NCBI GenBank assembly: GCA_023242925.1
Contig: CP096134.1
Location: 2,437,501 to 2,501,500, forward strand
From: Hyphomonadaceae bacterium JAD_PAG50586_4
GTDB taxonomy: Bacteria > Pseudomonadota > Alphaproteobacteria > Caulobacterales > Aquidulcibacteraceae
Direction: 5' to 3'
Length of the DNA: 64,000 bases
How positions within the stretch are numbered: the stretch's first letter is position 1; every line of letters begins with the position of its first letter. Both the position numbers and the translations under genes were made by a program. Under the pieces are notes generated by a model, which saw nothing but the letters and a program-made list of their open reading frames with translations, was not told the origin of the DNA and ran no database searches. Positions 46,332 through 54,533 of this stretch are shown piece after piece.

Positions 46332-46384
46332 ATTGGTCCTCTGGGGGCGAGCTACCAGTGCTTGCCCGCCGGTTCAAGGGAATC

Positions 46385-46442
46385 GGACCGCCGGCTCCCA
46401 GCCGGCCAGCTGCGGCGTTTGCCGGCTGGAAGCCGGCGGTCC
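46385..46442. repeat. 22-bp near-perfect inverted repeat upstream of ruvX
   Basis: The left arm (46385-46406, GGACCGCCGGCTCCCAGCCG...) pairs with the right arm (46421-46442, ending AGCCGGCGGTCC) with one mismatch around a 14-base loop. It looks like a dispersed GC-rich hairpin element. It falls between the divergent gatC and ruvX starts and would become part of a longer RuvX N-terminus if translation began at the GTG at 46358. Confidence 0.8.
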
Positions 46443-46456
46443 ATACAAACGCCGCT

Positions 46457-46927
46457 TTGCCCCTTCTCGACCTCCCCGCCTTTGCCGCCGCCTTACCGCC
46501 ACGCGCGGCTGTCATGGGGCTCGACCCTGGCGAGAAGCGCATCGGCGTGGCCGTCAGCGACACCACACTCGTCATCGCTTCTTCGCTCGACACCGTCAGC
46601 CGCAGCAAATTCGCCGCAGATGCGGACGCGATCCTCAAACTCTTCGACGCGCGCCAATGCGCCGGCTTCGTTATCGGCCTGCCCTTGAACATGGATGGCT
46701 CCACGGGCCCCTCGGCCCAAGCCGCCCACGCGTTTGCCCGCAACATGCTCGCCAAGCGCGACGTGCCGTTGCTGCTCTGGGACGAACGCCTCTCGACCGC
46801 GGCTGTGACCCGCACTTTGATCGAAGGCGACGCCACGCGCCGGCGCCGCGGCGAAGTCGTCGATAAAATGGCCGCCGCCTACATGCTCCAAGGCGCCCTC
46901 GACGCGATGCAGGAGCGGCGCGCGTGA
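46457..46927 (+). CDS. ruvX: RuvX/YqgF, putative pre-16S rRNA nuclease
   Basis: RNase H-fold nuclease thought to finish the 5' end of 16S rRNA. The TTG at 46457 gives LPLLDLPAFAAALPPRAAVM, a normal N-terminus for this group; the alternative GTG at 46358 would translate the inverted repeat. Core motifs: GLDPGEKRIGVAVSDTTLVI, VIGLPLNMDGSTGPSAQAA, LLLWDERLSTAAVTRTLIEG, and DKMAAAYMLQGALD with the last acidic residue. About 156 residues. The stop overlaps the next gene by four bases. Confidence 0.92.
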   Translation: MPLLDLPAFAAALPPRAAVMGLDPGEKRIGVAVSDTTLVIASSLDTVSRSKFAADADAILKLFDARQCAGFVIGLPLNMDGSTGPSAQAAHAFARNMLAKRDVPLLLWDERLSTAAVTRTLIEGDATRRRRGEVVDKMAAAYMLQGALDAMQERRA

Positions 46928-47841
46928 GCGACGTCTTCGGCGCACTCATACCGACCTTTATCCTCATCGCGCTCGGCTGGGCCGTGCGCGCGGGGCGCAT
47001 CGCCACGTCCGAACAATTCGGCATGGTCAATCGCTTCGGCTATTTCGTGCTCTATCCGGCGTTTCTATTCACGCTGATCTCGGGCGCGGACTTTTCCAGC
47101 GGCGACACGCTGCCTTTTCTTGGCGGCGTACTCGGCGGCTTTCTGGCGCTCGCCGCGCTAGCGCTTGGTTTGCGTCTCATCTTTCGTGGCGACGGCCCCG
47201 CTTATACGAGCGTGTTTCAAGGCAGTTTGCGCTGGAACGGTTTTGCACTGCTGGCCGCCGCACCCGCGCTCTACGGCCCCGAAGGCCCCGAGCTTATCGG
47301 CCTCGCCTTCGGCCCGCTCGTGCTGATCCTCAACATTATCTGCGTCGCCGTGCTGGCCCGCTGGGGCGCGGCGCGCGCGACCTCGATGCGCGCGGTGCTC
47401 GATCAGATCATCGCCAATCCGCTGATCATCGCCTGCGCGTTCGGCCTGGTTACAAATTTCGCCGGCATCCGCGATCTGAGTTACGCCAGCGACGCGCTAA
47501 GCTTGCTTGGCCAAGCGGCGATGCCCATCGCGCTGATGTGCGTCGGCGCGGGTCTAGATTTTGGCGCGCTGCGCGCTTCGGCCGCGAAAGTCGCCACCGC
47601 TTGCGGCATGCGCCTCTTCCTGGCGCCAACATTAGTATGGGCCGCGTGCATGCTCACCGGCGCCAGCCCGCTCGCCACCGCCGTCGCGGTCGGCATCGGC
47701 TCAACACCAACAGCCGCGGCCGGCTACACGCTCGCGCGCGAAATGGGCGGCGACGCCCAACTCATGGCCGCCATCATCACCGCAACAACGATCGTCTCCT
47801 TCGTCACCATGCCGATCGCAATTGGCTTGGCGATGCCCTAA
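46924..47841 (+). CDS. AEC family transporter (auxin efflux carrier-like)
   Basis: 305 residues with about ten membrane segments in two five-helix halves (FGALIPTFILIALGWAVRAG, FLGGVLGGFLALAALALGLR, VLILNIICVAVLARWGAARA, LMAAIITATTIVSFVTMPIA). NGFALLAAAPALYGPEG and the helix break MPIALMCVGAGLDF fit the AEC family, which exports organic acids or amino-acid-like compounds in bacteria. Substrate unknown. Overlaps ruvX; followed by hairpin repeats. Confidence 0.9.
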   Translation: MSDVFGALIPTFILIALGWAVRAGRIATSEQFGMVNRFGYFVLYPAFLFTLISGADFSSGDTLPFLGGVLGGFLALAALALGLRLIFRGDGPAYTSVFQGSLRWNGFALLAAAPALYGPEGPELIGLAFGPLVLILNIICVAVLARWGAARATSMRAVLDQIIANPLIIACAFGLVTNFAGIRDLSYASDALSLLGQAAMPIALMCVGAGLDFGALRASAAKVATACGMRLFLAPTLVWAACMLTGASPLATAVAVGIGSTPTAAAGYTLAREMGGDAQLMAAIITATTIVSFVTMPIAIGLAMP

Positions 47842-47956
47842 CTCCTCTCCCGCAAGTGGGGAGGTCCGGAGCGAAGCGACGGGGAGGGGAAACTCCAGCT
47901 GACATTAGCGCACCTTCGCCCCCTCAGTCGGTTCGCGACTCCCCGTAAACGGGGAG
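47841..47956. repeat. Two REP-like palindromic units in inverted orientation
   Basis: Unit 1 (47841-47890): hairpin CTCTCCCGCAAGTGGGGAG, spacer with GAAGCGAC, tail GGGGAGGGGA. Unit 2 (about 47917-47956, opposite strand): perfect hairpin CTCCCCGT-AA-ACGGGGAG (47939-47956), spacer GTTCGCGA, tail CCCCCTC. Both share the pattern of the copy inside rsmA. The pair lies between convergent genes and may also stop transcription. Confidence 0.75.
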
Positions 47957-47969
47957 CATCAAACCCAAC

Positions 47970-48218
47970 TCACTCCCCAAACGGCGCAACCGGCGCACTG
48001 CGCCCCACCACCATCTCAGCATCCTCTTCGAACCCCGGATCATTCGTCGGATCGACGACATAGGTCGTCGCCTGCGCCGAGGGCTCCATCGGCGTGTGGA
48101 CGCGGTTATCCGCAGCCTGCGCCTTGCCAGCGCTGAGCCCAGCCACGACCGCCGCCAAAGCCAGGCCCACCGGGCGCAATGGCATCGCTTCACTGCGATT
48201 TTGCTGCGACTTGGTCAT
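47970..48218 (-). CDS. Small secreted protein of unknown function
   Basis: 82 residues from the ATG at 48218 with AGGAAAG upstream; the frame continues upstream to 48449 without support. An ATG at 48185 is also possible. Signal peptide: PLRPVGLALAAVVAGLSAGK, cleaved after AQA. The mature ~50 residues are acidic and lack cysteine (TTYVVDPTNDPGFEEDAEMV). No family recognised. A palindrome (48254-48268) lies between it and pyrB. Confidence 0.6.
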   Translation of the reverse strand: MTKSQQNRSEAMPLRPVGLALAAVVAGLSAGKAQAADNRVHTPMEPSAQATTYVVDPTNDPGFEEDAEMVVGRSAPVAPFGE

Positions 48219-48253
48219 CTCACGTCTTTCCTGTCTCGCCCTAGAACCTGCCC

Positions 48254-48268
48254 GTTCTCGATGAGAAC
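48254..48268. promoter_or_regulatory. GTTCTC-GAT-GAGAAC palindrome between divergent genes
   Basis: A perfect 6-3-6 inverted repeat placed 36 bases upstream of the small secreted gene and 110 bases upstream of pyrB. It has the form of a dimeric repressor site. It differs from the direct-repeat LexA box (GTTC-N7-GTTC) of alphaproteobacteria, so LexA is not the obvious ligand. Confidence 0.4.
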
Positions 48269-48377
48269 AAAACGGATACAAGCCGGAGTCGAGGGCGGCA
48301 ATAGGGCTGAAACGAAAATGTTTGTCATGTCTTCGCCACGCTTGCTCCGAGTCCGCCACACGGCTTAACAAGCGCAC

Positions 48378-49370
48378 ATGGCTCAGCGACCGACTGGCGT
48401 GAAAACAAACGACGCAAGCGTAGGCCCAGCCCGTTTCCGTTCTAAGCACCTATTGGCCATCGGCGATCTCAATCGTTTCGAAGCCGAACAATTGCTCGAT
48501 CGCGCGCAAACATTCGAACCGCTGCTCGAACAGAAGATCAAAAAGCTCGACACGTTGCGCGGGCGCACATTGATCAATCTCTTCTTTGAAAATTCCACGC
48601 GCACGCAAAGCTCGTTCGAACTCGCCGGCAAGCGCATGGGCGCTGATGTCGTGAACATGAGCGTGAAGAGTTCGAGCGTGGCTAAGGGCGAGACTCTGAT
48701 CGACACGGCAGCCACACTCAACGCGATGCGCCCGGATCTGCTCGTCGTGCGTCATGGTTCATCGGGCGCGGCCGCACTGCTCGCGCGCAAAGTCGATTGC
48801 GCCGTGATCAATGCCGGCGACGGCAAGCACGAACATCCCACGCAAGCGTTGCTCGACGCCTTCACCATTCGCCAACGCCTTGGCCAAGTCGAAGGCCTCA
48901 ACATCGCCATCTGCGGCGACGTGCTGCACAGCCGCGTCGCCCGTTCGAACGTGGCGCTGCTCAATCTGCTCGGCGCCAATGTCCGCCTCGTCGGCCCGCC
49001 CACGCTCATGCCGCCCGGCGCCGAACGCTGGGGCGCGACCGTGCATCACGACATGCGCGCCGGCATCAAGGACGCCGACGTCGTCATGATGCTGCGCGTG
49101 CAGCGAGAGCGGATGGATGGCGGCTTTTTCCCGAGCGCGCGCGAATTCTTCTGGTTCTACGGCCTCGACGAAGACAAACTCAAATTCGCCAAGCCCGGCG
49201 CACTCGTCATGCACCCAGGCCCCATGAATCGCGGCGTCGAAATCGATTCCATCGTCGCCGACAATTCCGCCGTCTCGCTCATCGAAACCCAAGTACGCAT
49301 GGGCGTGGCCGTGCGCATGGCCATTCTCGAAGCGCTCGCCGACCCGGGCTCAAATCAGGAGACGCGCTGA
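48378..49370 (+). CDS. pyrB: Aspartate carbamoyltransferase catalytic subunit
   Basis: Commits carbamoyl phosphate and aspartate to pyrimidine synthesis. 330 residues. Carbamoyl-phosphate site [56 protein letters not shown] and [18 protein letters not shown] are present. The pyrI regulatory subunit is absent; instead an inactive-type dihydroorotase gene lies downstream, the arrangement of class A enzymes. The TGA overlaps the ATG of the next small gene. Confidence 0.97.
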   Translation: MAQRPTGVKTNDASVGPARFRSKHLLAIGDLNRFEAEQLLDRAQTFEPLLEQKIKKLDTLRGRTLINLFFENSTRTQSSFELAGKRMGADVVNMSVKSSSVAKGETLIDTAATLNAMRPDLLVVRHGSSGAAALLARKVDCAVINAGDGKHEHPTQALLDAFTIRQRLGQVEGLNIAICGDVLHSRVARSNVALLNLLGANVRLVGPPTLMPPGAERWGATVHHDMRAGIKDADVVMMLRVQRERMDGGFFPSAREFFWFYGLDEDKLKFAKPGALVMHPGPMNRGVEIDSIVADNSAVSLIETQVRMGVAVRMAILEALADPGSNQETR

Positions 49371-49519
49371 TGTGGATGTTCCTGCTCTGGTGGGCTGTCG
49401 ATGATCACCTCGCCGCCGCCCTCAACGCGCCTGGCCTCGGCACATTGCCAATCTGGGTGCCTTTCATCATCGCCATCGCGTTCTCGACAACTCTCAACGT
49501 GGCGATGAAGAAATCGTGA
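49370..49519 (+). CDS. 49-aa membrane peptide between pyrB and pyrC'
   Basis: Starts with an ATG that shares one base with the pyrB stop (TGATG) and ends in a TGA that overlaps the GTG start of the next gene (GTGA). Sequence begins [20 protein letters not shown] and has a second hydrophobic stretch (LPIWVPFIIAIAFSTTLNVA) ending MKKS. The double overlap strongly suggests it is translated. No family is recognised; it may simply couple translation or may anchor something at the membrane. Confidence 0.7.
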   Translation: MWMFLLWWAVDDHLAAALNAPGLGTLPIWVPFIIAIAFSTTLNVAMKKS

Positions 49520-50798
49520 GCACTAAGCCAACTCTCATCACGAACGCGCGCCTGATCGACCCCGCCAAGAGCAAGGTCGAGAACGGCGCCATTCTCTTCG
49601 CCGACACCATCCTCGACGTCGGCGCCATCTCCGGCGCACCCGAAGGCGCCACGATCATCGACGCCGACGGCGGACACATCGCGCCCGGCCTCATCGACAT
49701 GCGCGTCACCATCGGCGAGCCCGGCGCCGAGCACAAAGAGACGTTCAAATCCGCCGGCCGCGCCGCAGCCGCGGGCGGGGTCACCACGATGGTGATGACG
49801 CCCAACACCACCCCCGTGATCGACGATCAAAGCTTGGTCGATTTCGTGCTCCGTCGCGGTGTCGATCGCTCCGGCGGCGTGCACATCCTGCCGGCCGCCG
49901 CGCTCACCAAGCATCTCGACGGCGAACTCATGACCGAGATCGGCCTGATGGCCGAAGCCGGCGCCGTGCTGTTTAGCAATGGCGACAAGCCGATCGCCTC
50001 GAGTCGGGTGCTGCGCCGCGCGCTCTCTTACGCCACAGCCTTCGACGCGCTCGTCGCCAATCGCCCCGAAGATCAATATCTCGCCGAAGGCGGCGTCATG
50101 CACGCGGGCGAACTCGCCGCGCGCTTGGGGCTGCCCGGCATTCCCGACGCCGCCGAAAGCATCATGGCCGAACGCGATCTCACGCTCGCGGAAATCACTG
50201 GTGGGCGCCTCTTGCTCGACATGATCTCCGCCGCGCGCACGCTGCCTGCGCTGAAACGCGCGAAGGACAAGGGCGTGAAGGCCGTCGCCTCCGTCAACGT
50301 CCACCATCTCGTGCTCAACGAAAATGACGTCGACGGTTATCGCTCCTTCGCCAAGCTCAGCCCGCCGCTGCGCAGCGAAGACGATCGCCGCGCCCTCGTC
50401 GACGCCATCAGCTCTGGCCTCATCGACGTCATCGTCTCCGGCCACAATCCGCAGCCCGCCGAAGAAAAGCGCTTGCCTTACGAAGAAGCCGCGTTCGGCG
50501 CGGTAGGCCTCGAAACACTCCTCGCCGGCGCGCTCACGCTGCACCACAAAGGCGACGCATCGCTCAACACCATCATCCGCGCGATGACGCTACGCCCGGG
50601 CGAAATTCTCAAACTGCCGCAAGGCCGCCTCGCCAAAGGCGCCCCGCTGATCTCATCCTCATCGACATCGGCGCGCCCTACAAACTCGACGCCGACCACC
50701 TGCGCTCTAAATCGAAGAACTCACCCTTTGACGAAAAGCTGCTGCAGGGCGTCGTCAAAACGACATTCATCGCCGGCAAGACGGTGTTCACCGCTTAA
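49516..50798 (+). CDS. pyrC: Inactive-type dihydroorotase PyrC' (one frameshift near C-terminus)
   Basis: Amidohydrolase fold, 427 residues after adding one base, starting at a GTG. The metal site is lost: where active enzymes have DxHxH this reads GLIDMRVTIGEPG, and the late catalytic Asp region reads VSGHNPQPAEEK, not TDHAPH. Such PyrC' proteins (known in Pseudomonas) act as structural partners of PyrB. After LAKGAP the frame breaks at about 50643-50648 (CCCCGCT; one G missing); restored, it ends LILIDIGAPYKLDADHLRSK...TVFTA at 50798. Unrepaired, it would run on through the next gene. Confidence 0.9.
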
Positions 50799-50808
50799 GG
50801 AGACCAAC

Positions 50809-51141
50809 ATGCGCGTATTGGTATTGAGCGCTTTGATGCTCGGTTTGGCCGCGTGCGCCTCGTCTCCGCCGATCGGCCCCGGCGATCCCGGCCCCAACGG
50901 CACGCCGCCGCCTATCCCGGTTGACGGTCCGATCGCATATCGCTGCAGCGACGGCACCCAACTCATGGTCGATGTCGAAACCAATAGCGCCCGCGTCGCC
51001 ATCATCGGCGGCCCGGCGATGGTGCTGCCGCGCGCCGGCGACGGCTATTATTCCAACGGCCGCTATGGCTTCCGCGGCGGCGGCGCCAACGGCCAATGGG
51101 AAGTCGGCCGCGCCGCCCCCGTGGCCTGTCGCGGCTCTTAA
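50809..51141 (+). CDS. MliC-like lysozyme inhibitor lipoprotein
   Basis: 110 residues, AAGGAGA upstream of the ATG. Lipoprotein signal LSALMLGLAAC, a Pro/Gly linker, then a C-type lysozyme inhibitor-like domain: IAYRCSDGTQLMVDVETNSA, VAIIGGPAMVLPRAGDG, YYSNGRYGFRGGG and the final VACRG with its Cys pairing to the first. Likely an outer-membrane guard against lysozyme. Because of the upstream frameshift it appears fused to PyrC' in the raw reading frame. Confidence 0.78.
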   Translation: MRVLVLSALMLGLAACASSPPIGPGDPGPNGTPPPIPVDGPIAYRCSDGTQLMVDVETNSARVAIIGGPAMVLPRAGDGYYSNGRYGFRGGGANGQWEVGRAAPVACRGS

Positions 51142-51932
51142 AACGCCAACACCGTCTTGGCTGCGGCGATCGCGGCGAGCGCGCGTGTGCGTGCGTCACC
51201 GCGTGCGCGTGTCGCCGGCGCTTCAACGCCCACGGTAACATCCGCCGGCATGCGCTTGATAAAATCCGCAAGCGGAAACGCGCCTTCGCCAGGATAGAGT
51301 CGGCCGTCCTTCGATTCTGCGAAAATGTCGACGGGCGGCGCAAGCGGCCCATCGCAGATCTGCGCAAGCGCGATCATCTGCGGCGGCACGCGCGCCAAAT
51401 CATGCAACGCGCCGCCTGATCGCAACAGATGCAGGATATCGATCGTTAGCCCAATCTCGGGATCGCCCACGCGTGCGAGCACATCGAGCGCTGCATCCAC
51501 ATCGCACACACGCGACGCAGGCAAGAACTCTAGGCTCAATTTCAATCCCCGCGCCCGCGCCATCGCACCCAATTGCGCAAGCTTGTCGGCGCGCCGCGCC
51601 GGCTCGGCATCATAGATAATGACGCCCGCGCCATGCGCGCCCAGCGTGGCCGCTATGTCCAACAAGGGCGCCAGAACTTGCGCCGTTCGTTGCGGCGACA
51701 AGAAGAACGGATAGACCCAATCGACACCGACCCCCGTCGCGTCGCGCGCAACGCATGTCGCCCTGAGCGCGGCCGCGTCGTGCGCAAGATCGCAACCCGC
51801 CGTCTCGGGATAAGCCTGGAGCGGCGCCGCCAGCAGGCCGACACCGTCGCATCCGCCCAACGCCGCGATCTCGATGAGCTCCGCAGGCGTGGCCTCAGCG
51901 GCCGTTAGGTGATCCAAAAGCAATCGACGCAT
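51138..51932 (-). CDS. Sugar phosphate isomerase/epimerase-type TIM barrel protein
   Basis: 264 residues from the ATG at 51932 (MRRLLLDHLTAAEATPAELI); one at 51947 would add five. The AP-endonuclease-2/xylose-isomerase-like fold is suggested by IAALGGCDGVGLL, LKLSLEFLPASRVCDVDAAL with a metal Glu, IGLTIDILHLLRSGG with Asp and His, and the end VTVGVEAPATRARG with Glu. Specific sugar or ring substrate unknown. Convergent with the MliC-like gene, overlapping it by four bases. Confidence 0.82.
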   Translation of the reverse strand: MRRLLLDHLTAAEATPAELIEIAALGGCDGVGLLAAPLQAYPETAGCDLAHDAAALRATCVARDATGVGVDWVYPFFLSPQRTAQVLAPLLDIAATLGAHGAGVIIYDAEPARRADKLAQLGAMARARGLKLSLEFLPASRVCDVDAALDVLARVGDPEIGLTIDILHLLRSGGALHDLARVPPQMIALAQICDGPLAPPVDIFAESKDGRLYPGEGAFPLADFIKRMPADVTVGVEAPATRARGDARTRALAAIAAAKTVLAF

Positions 51933-52071
51933 GGCGCCAATGAGCATGGCCCGCTCAAGCGTCCAACGCGCGTTTCATCTGATACCGCGCAAAACCGTGC
52001 AGATGCGGGGATAGAGCGCCACCTCATCCCACACTTCGGACAAGCTTCACGCCGCCAGAAGTGCTGCGCGC

Positions 52072-53610
52072 TTAAACGATCTTAGAATCCGTTTTGCCCC
52101 AATACGCATCGCGGATGAGCCGCTTGTAGAGTTTGCCCGTTGGATGCCTTGGCAGCTCTTCCATGAAATCCAGCACGCGCGGCGCTTTCACATGGCTGAG
52201 GTGCGCCCGCGCATAGGCTAGCAATTCCTCGCGCAAAGCGTCGCCCGCTTCGTTCCAATCGGCCGGCTCGATCACCGCGACGACCTTCTCGCCCATCTCT
52301 TCGTCCGGCGCGCCGACCACGGCCACGTCCGTCACCTTCGGATGCGTGACGAGCAAATTCTCGATCTCTTGGGGATATATGTTCACACCACCCGAGATGA
52401 TCATGAAGCTCTTGCGGTCAGTCAGATAAAGATAACCGTCTTCATCGACCCAACCGACATCACCCAATGTCGTCCAGCCATGTTGGTTGGTGTTCTCCGC
52501 CGCTTTGCCCGGATCGTTGTGATACGCAAGCGGCGGGCCATTGGCGAAATAGACAACGCCTTCGCTGCGCACCGGCAATTGCTCGTTATCGTCGCCGCAA
52601 ATCCGCACTTCACCGATGACGGCCTTGCCGACTGAACCCTTACGCTCCAGCCAAGCTTCCGGCCCGATATAGCAAAAGCCATTGCCCTCAGTGCCGGCGT
52701 AATATTCGTAGATCACCGGCCCCCACCAGGCGATCATCTGCTCTTTGACCGGCACTGGGCACGGTGCGGCCGCGTGCACCGCCGACACCAAACTCGACAC
52801 ATCGTATTTCGCGCGCACCGCTTCAGGCAATTTCAGCATGCGTACGAAATGCGTCGGCACGAATTGCGCGGTTTGGATCTTGTGCTTTTCGATCAACGCC
52901 AGCGCTTGCTCGGGATCGAATTTCTCCATCACCACAACCGTGCCGCCCAGTCGCTGCACGCTCATACACCAGCGCAAGGGCGCGGCATGATAGAGTGGCG
53001 CGGGCGAGAGGTAGCGGCTCTGATCCGGGAAGTTGAAGAACGCTTTGGGCAGCACCGTCAGCGCATCGCCGACATCAATATCGACGCCGCGCAAAGGCGG
53101 CTTCACGCCCTTCGGCCGCCCCGTCGTGCCGGACGAATAGAGCATGTCCGAACCGGACGTCTGATCGGAAATCGGCTCCGCCGGCATCGCATCGCGCGCC
53201 GCTTCGTAACTTGCATAGGCGCCCTGCGCGCCGCCGACAGCAAAGAGTTTCACGCCTTCCAGCAGCGCGGGCATTTGTTCGAACACCGGCCCCACCGCCG
53301 GCGACGAGATCAACACCTGCGCGCCGCAATCGCGCACGATGTATTCGACCTCACCCGCCGTCAGCTTCGATGAGATGCAGGTGTAATAAAGCCCCGCCCG
53401 CTGCGCCGCCCAGGTGATCTCCAGATAGCGCGGATTGTTCTCCATGAAGATCGCGATCACATCGCCGACCTTCAGCCCGAGCGAACGGAACAGCTGCGCT
53501 GTCTGGTTCGAGCGCGCGTCGAGTTCGGCGTAGGTCACCGCCTCGCCTGAACCCGCCATCACATAGGCGACGCGATCAGGGTCGCTCTTGGCGTGAATTG
53601 CCGGATGCAT
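52072..53610 (-). CDS. Acyl-CoA synthetase (AMP-forming)
   Basis: Activates a carboxylic acid with ATP and coenzyme A. The ATG at 53610 (MHPAIHAKSDPDRVAYVMAG) has GGAGG upstream; earlier in-frame codons look non-coding. 512 residues with the AMP-binding P-loop MLYSSGTTGRPKGVK, YEYYAGTEGNGFCYIG, GWTTLGDVGWVDEDGYLYL and C-terminal catalytic Lys region LPRHPTGKLYKRLIRD. Resembles medium/long-chain or steroid-acid FadD enzymes; the substrate cannot be fixed. No beta-oxidation genes are adjacent. Confidence 0.92.
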   Translation of the reverse strand: MHPAIHAKSDPDRVAYVMAGSGEAVTYAELDARSNQTAQLFRSLGLKVGDVIAIFMENNPRYLEITWAAQRAGLYYTCISSKLTAGEVEYIVRDCGAQVLISSPAVGPVFEQMPALLEGVKLFAVGGAQGAYASYEAARDAMPAEPISDQTSGSDMLYSSGTTGRPKGVKPPLRGVDIDVGDALTVLPKAFFNFPDQSRYLSPAPLYHAAPLRWCMSVQRLGGTVVVMEKFDPEQALALIEKHKIQTAQFVPTHFVRMLKLPEAVRAKYDVSSLVSAVHAAAPCPVPVKEQMIAWWGPVIYEYYAGTEGNGFCYIGPEAWLERKGSVGKAVIGEVRICGDDNEQLPVRSEGVVYFANGPPLAYHNDPGKAAENTNQHGWTTLGDVGWVDEDGYLYLTDRKSFMIISGGVNIYPQEIENLLVTHPKVTDVAVVGAPDEEMGEKVVAVIEPADWNEAGDALREELLAYARAHLSHVKAPRVLDFMEELPRHPTGKLYKRLIRDAYWGKTDSKIV

Positions 53611-53927
53611 CGTGTCCTCCCGCGCGGACTTGTTTTGCCGCTTGGGGGAATTGGCGGATGCCCCAAGGGCGGTGTCAACGACGACGTGGCGGAAGCTCAG
53701 CCGGCTTTCAGCCACCCGCATCCGCGAAGAGCCGCCTTGCGGCTTTGCGAGCCCTGTCGCGGGCCGCGATTGCGCCTCAGCCTCGCCGGATCGCCCGGCC
53801 AGCATCGTTACGGGCTTTCAATCGGCCCCTGAGCCGTCTATCGATTCACCAAGCGGCCCGAGAACACGGCGCGCGCAGGCTGCGGCGGCTGGCAAGAGCC
53901 GTCGGCAGGAGTGGGGAGCGACTTAGG
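53611..53927. other. 317-base gap between the acyl-CoA synthetase and cvpA
   Basis: Holds the divergent 5' regions of both genes. Open frames cross it but have biased Arg/Ala composition and no ribosome-binding site, so I see no gene. The Shine-Dalgarno of each neighbour lies at its ends (GGAGG near 53614-53620, GGGGAG near 53913). Confidence 0.6.
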
Positions 53928-54527
53928 ATGGAACTCGGCTTCACTTGGTTTGATTTCGCCGCGCTCGTCGTGGTCGGCCTATCGGCCGTCATGGCGTTCG
54001 CCAGAGGTTTGATTCGCGAAGTGTTTTCGCTGATCGCCTTCGCCGCCGGCGGCATCGCCGGCTATTTCTTCGCCGGCCTCGTCGCCCCCTTCGTGGAGCG
54101 CTTCACCCCGCTTGAGGGCTTCCTCGCGGCGGTAGCGGGCGGCCTGCTTATCTTCCTGGTCGTGTTCATCGCCATCACCGTGGTCGTTTCGACCATGGCC
54201 AAGACCGTTCACCAATCGACCGAGATCGGCTCCTTCGATCGCGCCGCCGGGCTGGCCTTCGGCGTGCTGCGCGGCGTGTTGTTCGTGGCGATTTTCTTCA
54301 TTCTGCCGCTGCGCCTGGTCGGCCAGGACAGCCAAACGCCTGCAGATCCCATGCAAGACGCCGTGCGCGGCGCCCGCACTTATCCTATCTATGACAGTGT
54401 TGCGTCAGCGCTTGAGGCAGTCTTGCCCCGGGCCGGTGCGCGCGCGCGTGATATACTAGATCGTCAACAGGGCGAGTCGGCCCCGATTCCTCCTGCGGAA
54501 CCGGAGCCGCAAGCCCCACCGACCTGA
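53928..54527 (+). CDS. cvpA: CvpA family membrane protein
   Basis: 199 residues with four membrane helices (DFAALVVVGLSAVMAFARGL, FSLIAFAAGGIAGYFFAGLV, FLAAVAGGLLIFLVVFIAIT, AGLAFGVLRGVLFVAIFFIL) and a disordered Pro/Glu tail. The FARGLIREVFSL motif after helix 1 and GSFDRAAGLAFGVLRG are family marks. CvpA proteins support envelope integrity. The ATG at 53928 has GGGGAG upstream. purF starts 6 bases after its stop, the classic cvpA-purF pair. Confidence 0.95.
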   Translation: MELGFTWFDFAALVVVGLSAVMAFARGLIREVFSLIAFAAGGIAGYFFAGLVAPFVERFTPLEGFLAAVAGGLLIFLVVFIAITVVVSTMAKTVHQSTEIGSFDRAAGLAFGVLRGVLFVAIFFILPLRLVGQDSQTPADPMQDAVRGARTYPIYDSVASALEAVLPRAGARARDILDRQQGESAPIPPAEPEPQAPPT

Positions 54528-54533
54528 GGACAC

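Noticed and set aside
48254..48268. LexA box
   Set aside because: Alphaproteobacterial LexA sites are direct GTTC-N7-GTTC repeats; this is an inverted repeat, and neither neighbour is an SOS gene.
53611..53927. Upstream extension of cvpA
   Set aside because: Arg/Ala-rich, no start signal, and CvpA begins with its first membrane helix at 53928.
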